NCBI GenBank assembly: GCA_033030425.1
Contig: JAUFSD010000011.1
Coordinates: 1,488,001-1,552,000, forward strand
Source of the DNA: Verpa conica
Lineage: Eukaryota > Ascomycota > Pezizomycetes > Pezizales > Morchellaceae
DNA: 64,000 nucleotides
Direction: 5' to 3'
Shown here: in pieces, positions 22,597 through 34,106 of the stretch
How the letters are laid out: the number at the start of each line of letters is the position of its first letter
Position numbering within the stretch: the stretch's first letter is position 1
Position numbers and translations under genes: made by a program
Notes under the pieces: model-generated
The model's input: only the letters and a program-made list of their open reading frames with translations
What the model was told of the DNA's origin: nothing
Database searches by the model: none

Positions 22597-23280
22597 CGTG
22601 GGGATGCGGTGTGGTGGTTATTGTGGATCATGAGCTTTGGTGGGGGGGGGAAAGGTCGGATAAATGTGTTTGGAAGCACGAAGTACAATTGACCAGGTCA
22701 CGTGCTGGGTGGTATGAAAATAGTTTGAGAATAGGTTGGAGATGAATGAATCTGTATATAAGATGGTGATTTCTTGAATCCGTAGAACAAAACCGTAGCC
22801 TTATCTTATGTTTGCGATAGTAGGATAGTGTGGATATCGTGAGGCTCAAAGTGAACATGACCCTAACCCATATCACGTGGTTTGCACTTGCCATGGTGGT
22901 GAAGGTAAGATGATGACTGACCTTCATTCTTTATTGACTGATCGCACCTCCAGCGATGAAGTTGTTTCATAAGTAGCCTCCGCACATTACGTAGAAGACT
23001 TGGCAGAGGCCGGACAGAACCCTCGAAATCCCGGATACGCCCTCATGAAACAGCAAAGGTACTACTTGGCGGGGAACTTCCCAAGTATTATAAAGTATGA
23101 ACGTTCTAGAATATACGAGGAGTCCGAGCGTAAAAGTAGCTTTCGGGGATGATAATAGAGAAAATAATACCACACGAGACGTCGGAGAAATAGACGAGAA
23201 ACCGGGAAGTCACTTGTGAACTATACTATGGGGGCTTTATTCCTTTATGGGGAGGGAGGAATTGATAAGGATATCCCCAG
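22597..23280. other. Intergenic upstream of the acetyltransferase
   Basis: Holds the promoter of the minus-strand acetyltransferase and, further on, unassigned sequence. A CCCTAACCC motif lies at 22861-22869. Confidence 0.35.
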
Positions 23281-23375
23281 CTCCAGTGGTCTAACGGCTA
23301 ACTGTCTGGATCCGGTAAAATCTAATCCTGCAATCTACCCTCTTCCGGGCGCAGGTTCGATCCCTGGAGGGAGTC
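23281..23375 (+). tRNA. tRNA-like sequence with A and B boxes, possibly degenerate
   Basis: An exact match to the RNA polymerase III A-box pattern TRGYNNARNNGG occurs as TGGTCTAACGG (23287-23297). An exact B box, GGTTCGATCCC, lies at 23354-23364, 56 nt downstream. The T-arm forms four of five pairs around TTCGATC. I could not build a convincing acceptor stem or five-pair anticodon stem, even allowing for an intron. It is therefore either a tRNA gene with an intron that I cannot fold by hand, a tRNA pseudogene, or the head of a SINE. No anticodon is assigned. Confidence 0.35.
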
Positions 23376-25965
23376 CAGGGGAGGGGATGTACTGTATAGG
23401 AACCTCTTTTTGCTGCAGGTTTTAAATAATATAAATACAAATATAACTGTAGTTTTTTTTGTTTTTTTACATCAGTGGTCGGTGTAGTGATATTATCATA
23501 TGCGATTCACATCTGTCTCCACAATTCGATAGCGGCTGACCCCATTACAAGGGGGTATCCACAGAATCCGATGGATAGCTAAAAACAAGGTTTACACTTG
23601 GCAGGGGATCGGTGTTGCTCTAGACTAATATATACCACCTATACCTATGTCAGTTGGTATATGAAAGAACTCTTACCGCGATATGGAAAGTCTGTTATTC
23701 ACATCTTGAACAATAGATCTGCTGGCTATGAGAAGCGCATGAATTATATGTAGTTTACTCCGTTCTACTTGGCAGAGATGCTATTGCTCATGTATCAATA
23801 GTTGTTGCAAGAGAAATTTCCGGCGATAAGATTTCCTTGGCTTCTAGACAGATTTATCCTTAAATCTTCTACGAAACTGTAGATCTTAGTTCTATAGAGT
23901 AGAAGGAAAGTTAGTGGTGGCTTCATTTATTTCTATTTTAGTACGGCGATACTATCGTAGCATTGTATAGAATCTGCATTATCCCTACCAGCCTAAGATG
24001 CCTTACGAAAAAAATAAGATCCCCACATATAACGCTTCAGTATGTGGGGTCTCTGTCTATTCTATTGCGGAGGATCATAAGTTAAAGCCCCTGTATCACT
24101 TTAATTTACTCGTGGTCATTCTATGCCCAAAAGATCGCTAGTTAGTTACAGGCTCACATGACATCACTCGTTTTTACTGCCAAGCCCAGTCATGTTGCGG
24201 CCAAAATACCTCGAGAGCATTACTAAGAGGGGACAGATCACGGAAACCTGCCATCTAGTAATCGTATAGCACTGAAATATAAGAATCTACCAATAGGATA
24301 AGGTACCTTTGCATTCTCAGGCAAGTTCCTATTTTCATACCCACTTCATGAATATTTTAAGCGTATCTCTTCACCGCGATTCCCCTGATGATACACTCAC
24401 ACCTTGCTATAAAAATAACTTCCATATCCAATCCGAGCTGGATAGCGCTTTGTCATGACGTAGGGTATATAAGCTCTAGCTAGGGTCTCACGCCGCGTAG
24501 TAAATAAAGTCTACTTGCGACCAACAAGAACTCAGCTGGTGTCAAAATATCCTACGCACTTATTGTCGCACATAAATCATAACCATACCAAAAATATATA
24601 CCCACAACGACAAATTCACAAAGTCTAAGCCGCATCCCCGATTAGGCAGAATATGAAATGATTAATAATTCAGGGACTTCCCTTCGAAAAAGAAATCTAG
24701 AATTTATAGTTCAAGTATGATGTTCTTGAAGAAACGTGGTGCTCGGTGAAGCAGCTTAAGCTTGGTAACCAAATCTATTCCTCTGGCTATATTGACCACG
24801 ACCGTGGAGATTTTCCCAAGTTCCTCCCGTATAGGATTAACCTATGAAAGGAGCTCGGAGATGCTCCATCTACACTCCTAAGTGTCTTAGTTTTGTTCTA
24901 TTCGGTTCTGTGAATAATCCCAACAGAGTTCACGACTCAATGTAGATTCTCGCGATAGTTACCATCTGAATTCGGAGAACACATGCGGGCTACGATGATA
25001 AGCGCCCGCCGATAAACTCCGAGTTGGCGGTTAATATAGTACTTCTCTAAATTCCAACTGGTCACTTTTGTAGCCACCTAACATAAACGGGCTCGCCAAC
25101 TTTGTTTACTCAGATGAGGGCTATATTTTCGCATGTGTCGCTGTGTTATACCCCCCTATATTCGGTAAGCGGCCCCCCTATAACACCCCCCAAACTTCCA
25201 CGTTTGTCTCTCAGGCCTGTAGCACTTTATCTGGCGAGAGCCGCTGTCATCCACAGACGAGACGCCAAAAAAACGTTTTGAAGGTTTCGAAGCGAGACGT
25301 CTTCAGTTTTGTCTTACCTGCCACCTGCCAACTTGCTACCCTAACTTCTGCATAGGGGGTTGTTTTAAGGTTACACATCGCTTGGCATGGGATCGATCTA
25401 TATAGCCTTAATTGTCTTGGGCGAGTATATGATGCCGGGGAAACGAAAATCCATGATATCCCTGTCAATAATCCTGGTAGTTGTTAAACCTCCTGTTGCA
25501 AGTGCAACCAATGGTAGCCATGGGGTGAAGAGAGTATTGGGAAGGTTAGAGGTATTTACAAGCAGTAAGTTTTAGTAGATACCCGGTAAGATGAGCACAA
25601 CCCAGTTTATTCTCTCACTCGGGGCACATGTCCATCACTCCTGATGGCCATAGCGGTTCTGTGTTATGTTGGATCTCGCAAAAAAAAAAGGAAAAGAGAG
25701 AGATCGCTGACCATGAAATAATTCTCCGAGAATTCCATACATCCGAGCGCCTGGACAAATCGATAAATACCTCCAGCATCTCCCCAACAATAAATGTTTC
25801 TCTCTTCCATCCTCACCAGCCAACGAGTCTACTCTCTTCGTCCGGTTTTCATTTCCCTTTGATTCATTCTATTCGTTTCGCCGCCGGCCGGTTCTTTGAT
25901 TACCTTCTTTACATTCCGAATTATTTCATAAGGATAAATCTTTTTATTTTAACGGTCTTTTGAAG
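23376..25965. other. 2.6 kb intergenic region
   Basis: AT-rich with no supported frame. The last ~150 bp before the ATG at 25966 are pyrimidine-rich (TTCTTTGATTACC, CATTCCG), which fits the transcription start region of the next gene. Confidence 0.35.
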
Positions 25966-27323
25966 ATGTATACGAAATCAGCTCTTATTGCTTCGGCCCT
26001 TGCGGCAGTTGCCCACGCTCGGTGAGTTTTCCCATTTCCTTCCTACATAGTAGTTAGCAGCACCCTGACCAACTGTAGTTTCGGACAAGAGAACTCCGTC
26101 CAGGGCATAATCGGTGCTATCGGTGGTAACAACGGACAAGCCGCGACTCTCGCTGGAGCATCTATTGGAACCCTCCTTGCTGGTGCCAATGCTTGCGCAA
26201 AAGTATATCCACCTCATATCCCAAATACCAACTATTACAATATAGCTAACCCGGATCAAACAGCTCCAACTCGCAGATCAGGTTGCAGCACTCGACGGTG
26301 CCGGTGCAATCGATGCCGCAAAGGCACTCGTTCAAGCAGAGAAGAACTTCAACCCATTCGTTGTCAGCATCCCCAGCTTCTGCTCAGATCCGTCACTTCC
26401 AGCCACAGCTGCTTTGAGGGGTATCTTGGTTAGTCTCCACTATCTATTTTAATACCGCTGGAGTCATTACTAACGGTTATAAACAGCCCCTCGTAGACCC
26501 TTCGGTCGACGGCGCAGCAGCACAAAACGCCGCTAGTGCAGCTTCATTGACGAACCCCGTCGACGCAGACGGCCTAAGTATCGCCGACCTCGTCCAGAAC
26601 CAAGGAGACGTTGAATTCACCTCGCAGGCCCTCGACGGAACTGCCGGTGCTGCAACTGGTGGTGCAGGCGGTGCTGCCAACAATGGAAACAACAATGCCA
26701 ATAACGGAGGGAACAATGCCAATAATGGAGAGAATGCCAATAATGGTGGTAATGCCAATAATGGAGGAAACAATGCCAATAACGGAGGAAACAATGCCAA
26801 TAACGGAGGAAACAACGCGGGTGATAACACCGCCGATGCCGGTGCCGCCACAACAACCGATCTCCAGACCTTCACCTCCGCTATCGGTGCCGCTGCCGAC
26901 CCCATCACCTTCTCCGGGAATACGGACCGTCCATTCGAAGTTGCTGGCAACACCTTCGTTAACTTTGCTGCTGCTGCCGCTCGGACCTGCGATCGCCAGT
27001 TCAACGCGTGTGCGGATGCCGCAAACGGTGGGAAGGGGGTTGCATTTGCAGACTGTAATACGCAGAAGGATGCTTGTAGTGCTGCACAGACGGCGGCGAC
27101 AGTGAAGTCTTTTGATGCTGGTGCTGTTGCGGCTGATGAGACGCCGGCGGCAGATACTGGTGCTGCTGATGACGATGCAGCGGATGCGTGCCAGACTAAG
27201 AGGTTGGCGAGAAGAGAGGAGGCAAGGAAGAGACAGGAGAGGAGCAGGAGAGAGGTGTTGGTGAGAGATATTTTGAAGAAGAGGGCTGAGTTGGTAGTTT
27301 TGGAGAGTGCGTTGTTGGAGTGA
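25966..27323 (+). CDS. Secreted low-complexity protein (fungal family often named 'ribosomal protein s17'), 393 aa
   Basis: My model has exons 25966-26021, 26079-26202, 26264-26428 and 26487-27323, all with GT..AG ends and matching phases. The product begins with a clear signal peptide (MYTKSALIASALAAVAHA). It continues RFGQENSVQGIIGAIGGN, contains a conserved FNPFVVSIPSFCSDPSLP block, and then a Gly/Asn repeat of NANNGG(N) units (around 170-210). A Cys-containing C-terminal domain follows (RTCDRQFNACADAANGG...). As I recall, fungal secreted proteins with this block are often misannotated as 'ribosomal protein s17'; it has nothing to do with ribosomes. The last ~45 residues are strongly basic (RREEARKRQERSRR). 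Likely a cell-wall or extracellular protein; role unknown. Confidence 0.8.
26684..26820 (+). repeat. In-gene minisatellite encoding NANNGG repeats
   Basis: Imperfect 15-21 nt units of the type AACAATGCCAATAACGGAGG repeat about seven times inside exon 4 of the secreted protein gene. They keep frame and encode (N)NANNGG/E units. The last three units differ by only one or two bases, so recent slippage is likely and copy number may vary between strains. Confidence 0.8.
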
Positions 27324-28430
27324 TCGGGATGTAATGGTGGTACATATTGTTGTGTTGTTTGCAGAGGAAGGAAGTGAGGTATATGTGGGTTGTTTACTAT
27401 ATATATAAATCTAAAATTTAAATTTTATGTCTTCAGCAAGATACAGATCGTTTGGGTGAAAGTTGATGACATCCATTTCCCAACACCTAAAACTACTATT
27501 CTCATAACAGCCTAAAGACGGAGATTCATATGTAGTAATACTGTATCAACCTTGAATGTTGTAGGTATTGTTTCCATCTTGATTAACTGCCTAATCACTC
27601 CCATTAATATCTGGGATACTTAAGATCTGTGCAGGCGTAAAGTGCGTAATACGTATTGTGCCCTAGTTAGGAAAATTTGTCATTTGGCGGCGGCAGGAAT
27701 GTGCTGGGGCATGCCAGCCAATTATCAGCAGGACCAGCAAATCAGTTTGAGTTCGACAGCGAGTGAGCCGGGGTTGAAGAGAAACTATACATACTATATT
27801 ATACCATCAAATTATATAGTATGCTTTTAAACCGTCACTCCGCGTTAGTTCACTCACATCCTCCAAGACTATTTTTAATGAGATTTGCTTCTCAACTTCA
27901 TTGTAAGTGCTGGGTAATCTTCGTCAATAAGAGGCAGATCCCACCCTGTATTTATCTGCCTTTATTGCCTCCTACCGGTTGAAGCACACCCATAAGCTTG
28001 CTAACCCATCCACTCTGTGATCCTAAGGTGTGTGTATCTCGGTGTATCTATTTCTGTGGTTCCATGTATCTGGATTGCAGTTATGGGCGAATATCCAGCA
28101 GTCGAGAAGGCTGCCCCAGAGGAGATACAAATGAACTAGACACTACCGAGGGTGAAGACTCTGTTGATGGTGCTCATATAGGACTCATCTAGGATAGCGG
28201 TTATCTGTTTTGCGATACAAGGTTGCACATATTGCATTGAATTGATATCAGTAATCTAGAATCCTAGATATTGAAGGTGGGGGAGCGATTAATTTCAGAC
28301 CCAGAAGTGTGCGAGATGCATAGCGAGAACTACAGGAGCTTAATTCAAAGCAGGGCTGTCTCCCCGAGCAAAATCGGTGGGCGCTGCAGCTGGGTTAGGG
28401 TTCATCCAGCCGCACTTTCGAACGAGTGAT
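27324..28430. other. Intergenic
   Basis: About 1.1 kb. No supported gene. GGGTTAGGG lies at 28392-28400. Confidence 0.35.
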
Positions 28431-29383
28431 TTTACATGAACTGTCGAACGAGTGATCACACATGTTGCTACTCGCACAACATAAATACCCAGCTATCCCA
28501 CTTTTTCCTCCTTCCACTCTCCATCCACCAACAACAGAATATCCCACAGCAGAATCCCCCACAACAAATTATCAACAACGACTTACCATCAAGCCACCTT
28601 AAAGAGCAGTCTCTTCAAACCCTCTATATACTCTTTCCTCTCTTTCTCTATCCACCCTTCTTCCCATCACTATCTATCGGAAGTAGCATCTCCAAGTTAG
28701 TCTCCTCCTTTGCTAGTTACAGTACTCGCTACTTCCATCATCATTCTGACATCCTAGGAATCACCTTGAAACACAGTTTTCGATGATTGTTTGCTGATAT
28801 GTTCTGTTTCTATCATTCTTCTATCTCTCTTCGTAAGTTCGGTCATCCCAACCCACAGTCTGTGCTTCCTGTTGACTTCTATTCTCTATTACGAGACGTT
28901 CATCTCACTCCCCCTTTGCTTTCCGCTATATCATAGGAAGCCCCTATGTTTTTGTTGATGGCTGATCCGGTAAACATTGCTTCCAATCCATCGAACGCGT
29001 TTCTAATTTATTTTTGATGCTCTACTGATGAATCTACTGATGAATCTACAGCTTTTACACAAGGTCTCAATCATCACCGCTTCTCTCTTCCAATAAGACC
29101 TCTGCGAGCCAGAACCGACATCTGCTTTGATAGCCTGGGGCTGCCCCAAGCGAAGAATATTCCTTATTTATCCATCTTCCTTTCCCCTCCCAAAATACCC
29201 CACCACCTCTTACTAATTATACCGCTACTTTGACAGACTACCCTGCAGCAAGAACATAGACACACACACACACTAACAGTTCAATAATTATAACTTCATA
29301 CTTCGAACTAGGCTAACATTATTCTATAGTTAAATTATCAATAACACCCAATCGACTGCTCGGAACATTACAAACCTCCGAGC
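28425..29383 (+). promoter_or_regulatory. Promoter-like and pyrimidine-rich leader upstream of the repeat array
   Basis: A 13 bp direct repeat, TCGAACGAGTGAT, occurs at about 28418 and 28445. A TATA-like ATAAATACC follows near 28481, and then CT-rich sequence and AAC repeats that resemble fungal transcription start regions and 5' leaders. No long frame follows. This could be the start of a non-coding transcript running into the repeats at 29.4-30.5 kb. A CA dinucleotide run sits near 29261-29275. Confidence 0.3.
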
Positions 29384-29469
29384 ATGGGTCTCAGCAACGA
29401 ATGTCCTGATCTTTGGCGAAAGATCATTGGAGTTGGAGGGAATATGATTGTTAGGGTAAAGTATGCGGA

Positions 29470-30475
29470 GGATTGGGTGGCGCCATTCATTGCCCGGGGC
29501 AGTTTAATTTGCCTCGTAATTGTGATGCATGGGATCACGTACCCTTCCGACATGCCGACAATCGGTTCAGCAAAGCAACTACAAATTTATGGACGACAAT
29601 GAGCAACGGTTTAATAAGGTGTTAAATATGTGGTGGGTATGGTGGCACCTACCAAAGCCCGGGGCAGTTTAATTTGCCTCGTAATTGTGATGCATGGGAT
29701 CACGTACCCTTCCGACATGCCGGCAATCGGTTCGACAACTTCAGCAACTTCAACAACTTCAGCAACTTTCAGCAAAGTAACTACAACATCATGGACAACA
29801 ATGTGTAATGGTTGAATAAGGTGTTAAATATGTGGCGGATATGGTGGCACCTCTCAAAGCCCGGAGCAGTTTAATTTGCTTCGTAATTGTGATGCATGGG
29901 ATCACGTACCCTTTCGACATGCCGACAATCGGTTCAACAAGCAACCTAACGACAATGGACAACAGGTTTAAAATAAGGGGTTAAATATGTGATGGATATG
30001 GTGGCACCTACCAAAGCCCGGAGCAGTTTAATTTGCTTCGTAATTGTGATGCATGGGATCACGTACCCTTTCGACATGCCGACAATCGGTTCAACAAGCA
30101 ACCTAACGACAATGGACAACAGGTTTAAAATAAGGGGTTAAATATGTGATGGATATGGTGGCACCTACCAAAGCCCGGAGCAGTTTAATTTGCTTCGTAA
30201 TTGTGATGCATGGGATCACGTACCCTTCCGACATGCCGGCAATCGGTTCAACAATTTCAGCAACTTCAGCAACTTCAGCAACTTCAGCAACTTCAACTTC
30301 AGCATGGACAACAATTGGTCTATAAGGGGTTAAATATGTGATGGATATGGTGGCACCTCTCAAAGCCCGGAGCAGTTTAATTTGCTTCGTAATTGCGATG
30401 CATGGGATCACGTACCCTTCCGACATGCCGACAATCGGTTCAACAAAGCAACCTAGCAACAATGGACAACAACTA
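29470..30475. repeat. Six-copy structured tandem repeat, unit about 157 bp
   Basis: A conserved core recurs six times; its AGTTTAATTT starts at 29501, 29666, 29868, 30025, 30182 and 30374. Spacings are 165, 202, 157, 157 and 192 bp. The third and fourth units are identical or nearly so. Length differences come from insertion of 9 bp AACTTCAGC repeats in units 2 and 5. Each core can form three hairpins: a 7 bp stem around GTTTAATT, GTGAT/ATCAC, and CCGA/TCGG. Copies 1-2 have a G-C pair where copies 3-6 have A-T in the first stem. The frame is not kept between units (202 and 157 are not multiples of three), so it is not a coding repeat. Confidence 0.85.
29495..29516 (+). ncRNA. Repeat hairpin with a compensatory base pair (first of six copies)
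   Basis: The sequence CGGGGCA, an 8 nt loop and TGCCTCG fold into seven pairs including one G-T wobble. In copies 3-6 the fourth pair is A-T instead of G-C because both sides changed (GGGG to GGAG, GCCTC to GCTTC). Whether this acts as RNA or as extruded DNA is unknown. Confidence 0.35.
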
Positions 30476-31934
30476 TAGGGTTAAATAAAAATAAAGTATG
30501 TATAATATTTCTCTTTTCCGATTATCCCTTTTTATGATATTGTGTGTGTTGTGTGTCTATGTGCCATCTTGCTCGCCCGGTTATTCAGGTACGTATAACC
30601 CCGGTAGTGCTGTCTTTTCTCCGCTATTGTTACACTGATAATCTACAGAAACCTGGTAGCGAAATCTAGTGCTTGGTACTTGAGCCGTTGGGTCTTAGTT
30701 ATTGGGTCCTGGTTTTGTTGATATTTCGGTATACTCTGCTTTCCATTTGTTTCGCTCGTCTTTTTCCTTTATTTCTTCTATTTATTCAAACTTTCCATAT
30801 TACATTCGGAAACTCTCACTCCAAATATTTCTCTTGAGTATCCATTCCTTCTATCTATGTGTATTACGATTCATTCATTTATTAGACCTATAGAATGGAA
30901 CAATGAATCTCGAAGTATCACTCGATTACGCCAAAACCGCCAAGATATTATATGGTGAGTGATCTTTTATGAACCTCCTTTCGAATGAATGAATGAATGA
31001 ATCATAAGTACGAAACTCCTTTCTATCTTTCGAATTTGTTGGTAGAAGAACATTTATGCCTTTTATGATAAATATATATCCTGACAAAGTAGAAAACTTG
31101 AGTGAATGAATATTGGTATTACAACCCTAACCTCCCGTCACATGACTTACGCTATGTTCCTTACACACCATCAAAAAATCATGTAGGTACATGTATTTAT
31201 TAATTCGAGCATGATGCCTATTTATAACATAATAGCAGGTCTTTGAGCATAGTGCAATAAGTCTTAGTGGCTAGGAATTACGAATACCAACAGGTATGTC
31301 TTTCATTTCGGCCAAACTTTACCCGTACTATATAGATCGCGCGCGGGAGACGGTGGTTGGCTGGGAGCGACCGTCTAAACGTGTAAAAAAGACTAACTCT
31401 AGCTACTCTTATAGTGCGATATCCACCTTACTACTGCGTCCACCCTCGTCTGCCACAACATTTTCCAGGGTGTGGGCTTTCGTGGCAGTCCAATATTATA
31501 GAGCATGCTATATTTTAACATTTTGTATTGTTCGTCGAGGTATTACACAATTCCCGGGACTATCGGCTAGCATGCGGGTATTTTCCATCGCCTACTTATA
31601 TAGGTAATACATTATGCATTGAGGCTCCAATCTCCTATAGCCTCAAAGGTTCTCTCGGTTCGTTGTTGCACAAGTATCCTGACCGGATATACTTAGGCAT
31701 TCATTAATATTTCGGAATGAGGCTGCAACCGCGTAGCCTTACCAGAAGTGGCCTATACAGCGTGGATAGTTACAACAACCACATAGGGGGGGGAGCTGTA
31801 TAGGGGTAGCAAATTGAATGGGACCGTTACAGTAGGTGCCATTCTGCTGTGTCGCTGGTCTGGGGTTACCGTTTCTTTGATGAGGTTACGTTGTTGTAGC
31901 CTTAGTCCGAGATATTAATGAACACCTAAGTATA
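30476..31934. other. Intergenic with a GAAT microsatellite
   Basis: No supported gene. Five GAAT units lie at 30983-31002. A very short ATG frame at 30902 reads MNLEVSLDYAKTAKILYG and is followed by a good splice donor (gtgagt at 30955). I found no convincing continuation, so it is not called as a gene. The frame at 31296-31607 looks like chance. Confidence 0.35.
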
Positions 31935-32215
31935 CAGTTAGTAAGTAGAAATGTTCGTGATGGAACAGGTCTCAGGTGGCGCAAAAACCTCACAGGGCAA
32001 TGTTTATCAAAGTTCAAAAAGGATAATTAACTAGTTCAGACTTTGTTTTATTCCCTAAAATATCATCTACCTGAATTATCAATTATAGTATTTAGTTCCT
32101 AGCACCTGACTTTCAGTGAATATTTAAGCTAAGTCAATATTACCGAGTTTTTTTGCTGAGACACATTTCGCCATTTGAGACCTGTCTCATCACGAACACT
32201 TCTGCATACTGACTG
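31935..32215. mobile_element. Tc1/mariner-like MITE, 281 bp
   Basis: Terminal inverted repeats of about 48 bp start CAGTYAGTANGYAGAARTG and include an identical 11 bp block, TGTTCGTGATG, and ACAGGTCTCA on both arms. Both ends are flanked by TA (31933-31934 and 32216-32217), the target duplication of Tc1/mariner elements. Almost all differences between the arms are transitions. No transposase frame is present. Confidence 0.75.
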
Positions 32216-32217
32216 TA

Positions 32218-32810
32218 CCAAGCTGATATATACGAGGCGATTTATTACCCGCTTCTTTACGCATAACCGCTGCTAGCTGACTACATTTACAGCAATTCTG
32301 GCATCTGCATAATCCCGAAACGTGCATCGGCGTATCCTAGTCCTTAGTAGAAGCATAATGGGCTAGCGCCTAACTTTAGCTATCGATTCACAAATATAAT
32401 AGTTGGGGATTTCCATATCTCACCTAGCACTATTTCTGTAGTACTAGCACTAGCTTAAGGCTAGATTTATAAACTATCCCATAGTCCGGTGGAAGGTGCT
32501 GCCCCCAAAGTGGCGGTGCAATTGCTTAGTCAATAACAAATAGCTAATAAAGGGTTCTCGAATAAAGTCTTTGTCATCTTTAGCCAGTCAGTCTTATTAC
32601 TTGCTAGTGGTGATACTTTTGACCAATAGAAAAACCAGGACTTTTTTTTTGGTGCCCACCCGGTAGTCAGCTCCACCGGACTATGGGATAGTATGGGAAA
32701 AGTCCGCTTACGATGTAAGATTCATAGTGACATCCACATTAAGGCTAAAATGATATATAAAGACTACCACGGGCATAGACGTTTCTCTGGCTAGTTCAAG
32801 CATAGTAGAA
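32218..32810. promoter_or_regulatory. Spacer and promoter region of the PAQR gene
   Basis: About 590 bp. The sequence ATATATAAAGAC near 32751-32762 is TATA-like and lies about 50-60 bp upstream of the ATG at 32811. No coding frame. Confidence 0.35.
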
Positions 32811-34106
32811 ATGGCAACACCATTAAATGATGTAGCGATTATTATCGCTAAGCTGATTTACGGCTTTTTCAAAATCTCAGGTGCACGATCAAGCAGGCGT
32901 ACAGCTAATGTGACAGAGGAAGATGATAAGGATGCACTCGTTTTTTGGAAAGATCTTCGTGAGTCGAGTCCTATAGATAAATTTTCACATACTGAAATAC
33001 ATTCTCTTGGCAGCGAAATGGCAACAGTATGACTTTCTCCCTTCCTGGATCAAGAAACAGAGCTGACGAACTAATAGAAACAATGAATTTGTTATATCCG
33101 GCTATCGGTTTGTTTATCTAAAAGATATCCAAGGCCTGATCTAACGAGTATTTTAGGCCTGCTTCAGGGTCACTTTGGAAGTCCCTCAAGAGCTTGACAA
33201 ATATCCACAACGAAACCGGTAAGCTCACCACCTTTCGGAAAAAGGCTTTAGATCTAACGGGGCATCACTTAGTAAACATCTACACTCACATTATCGGATC
33301 CTTCATCTTCATTATATTACCATATCTCCTCTATGATGCCCTTTACCCCCGTTATCCAAAGGCCAGCATTGCCGATATCGTTGTTTTTTCAACCTTCTTT
33401 TTCGGCGTTGCTATCTGCTTCCTGTTCTCTGCCATGTGAGCCCCAACCTCACACCTATCCAAATGAATCACACTCATTGTTCACTCCCCGACCTCTAGTT
33501 ATCATACAATTGCCAACCATAGCGCCCGCGTCCAGAGAATAGGCCTCCAATTCGACCTCCTCGGCATTGTGATACTCATGTGGGGCTCTACAATCCCAAC
33601 AATATACTATGGCTTCCCCGATAGCACAGATCTCCGAATATTATATTGGGGTATGGTAACCGCACTAAGTGGATCATGTGCTATAGTCACTATGAAACCT
33701 TACTACCGACAACCATCAATGAGAGGTTTCAGGTCTTGCATGTACTCAGGGCTCGGGATCTCCATTGTAATACCTATCGCGCATGGGATTATCTGCAATG
33801 GGCTCGAGGTTCAGAATAAGCGGATGAGCCTGGGGTGGATGGGTGTTATGGGAGGGCTGAATATTCTAGGCGCAGCAGCTTATGCATCTAGGGTGAGTTT
33901 TTTCGGCAGAGAGTGGTAGTTGGCTTATGTTTAATGATTACTAGGTCCCGGAAAGATTGTTTCCGATTAGATATGATATATATGGGTCTAGCCACCAGAT
34001 TCTCCATGTTGTGGTGGTACTTGCTGGGCTGGCACATATGTGTGGGTTGTTACAAGCGTTTGACTATTTTCATAGATCAGACGTAGCTATGGAGGTCGTT
34101 AGCTGA
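32811..34106 (+). CDS. PAQR/Izh-type seven-helix membrane receptor, six exons, 341 aa
   Basis: My model has exons 32811-32958, 33014-33026 (13 nt), 33078-33107, 33157-33435, 33499-33892 and 33945-34106. All are GT..AG with compatible phases. The family (adiponectin receptor and yeast Izh proteins) has seven membrane helices and a zinc site. Here the signature NNEFVISGYRPASGSLWKS precedes the first helix. The sequence then shows NIYTHIIGSFIF, YHTIANHSARVQ, the Asp of QFDLLGIVILMWG, and the C-terminal Hx3H-like SSHQILHVVVVLAGLAHM. Only the 13 nt exon keeps LPKWQQ joined in frame to NNEF. Fungal members act in sterol and zinc homeostasis or signalling. The first 49 residues are less conserved and the start is the first ATG. 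Confidence 0.85.

Noticed and set aside
26477..27004. 175-codon minus-strand frame rich in LFPPLLAL repeats
   Set aside because: It is the antisense shadow of the NANNGG repeat in the secreted-protein gene, whose signal peptide, introns and conserved block fix the coding strand.
30103..30462. 119-codon minus-strand frame across two repeat units
   Set aside because: Open only where spacing happens to be a multiple of three (192 bp); the other spacings break the frame, so it is a by-product of the tandem repeat.
30902..30956. Mini-exon MNLEVSLDYAKTAKILYG followed by gtgagt
   Set aside because: No downstream exon with compatible phase and protein-like sequence was found.
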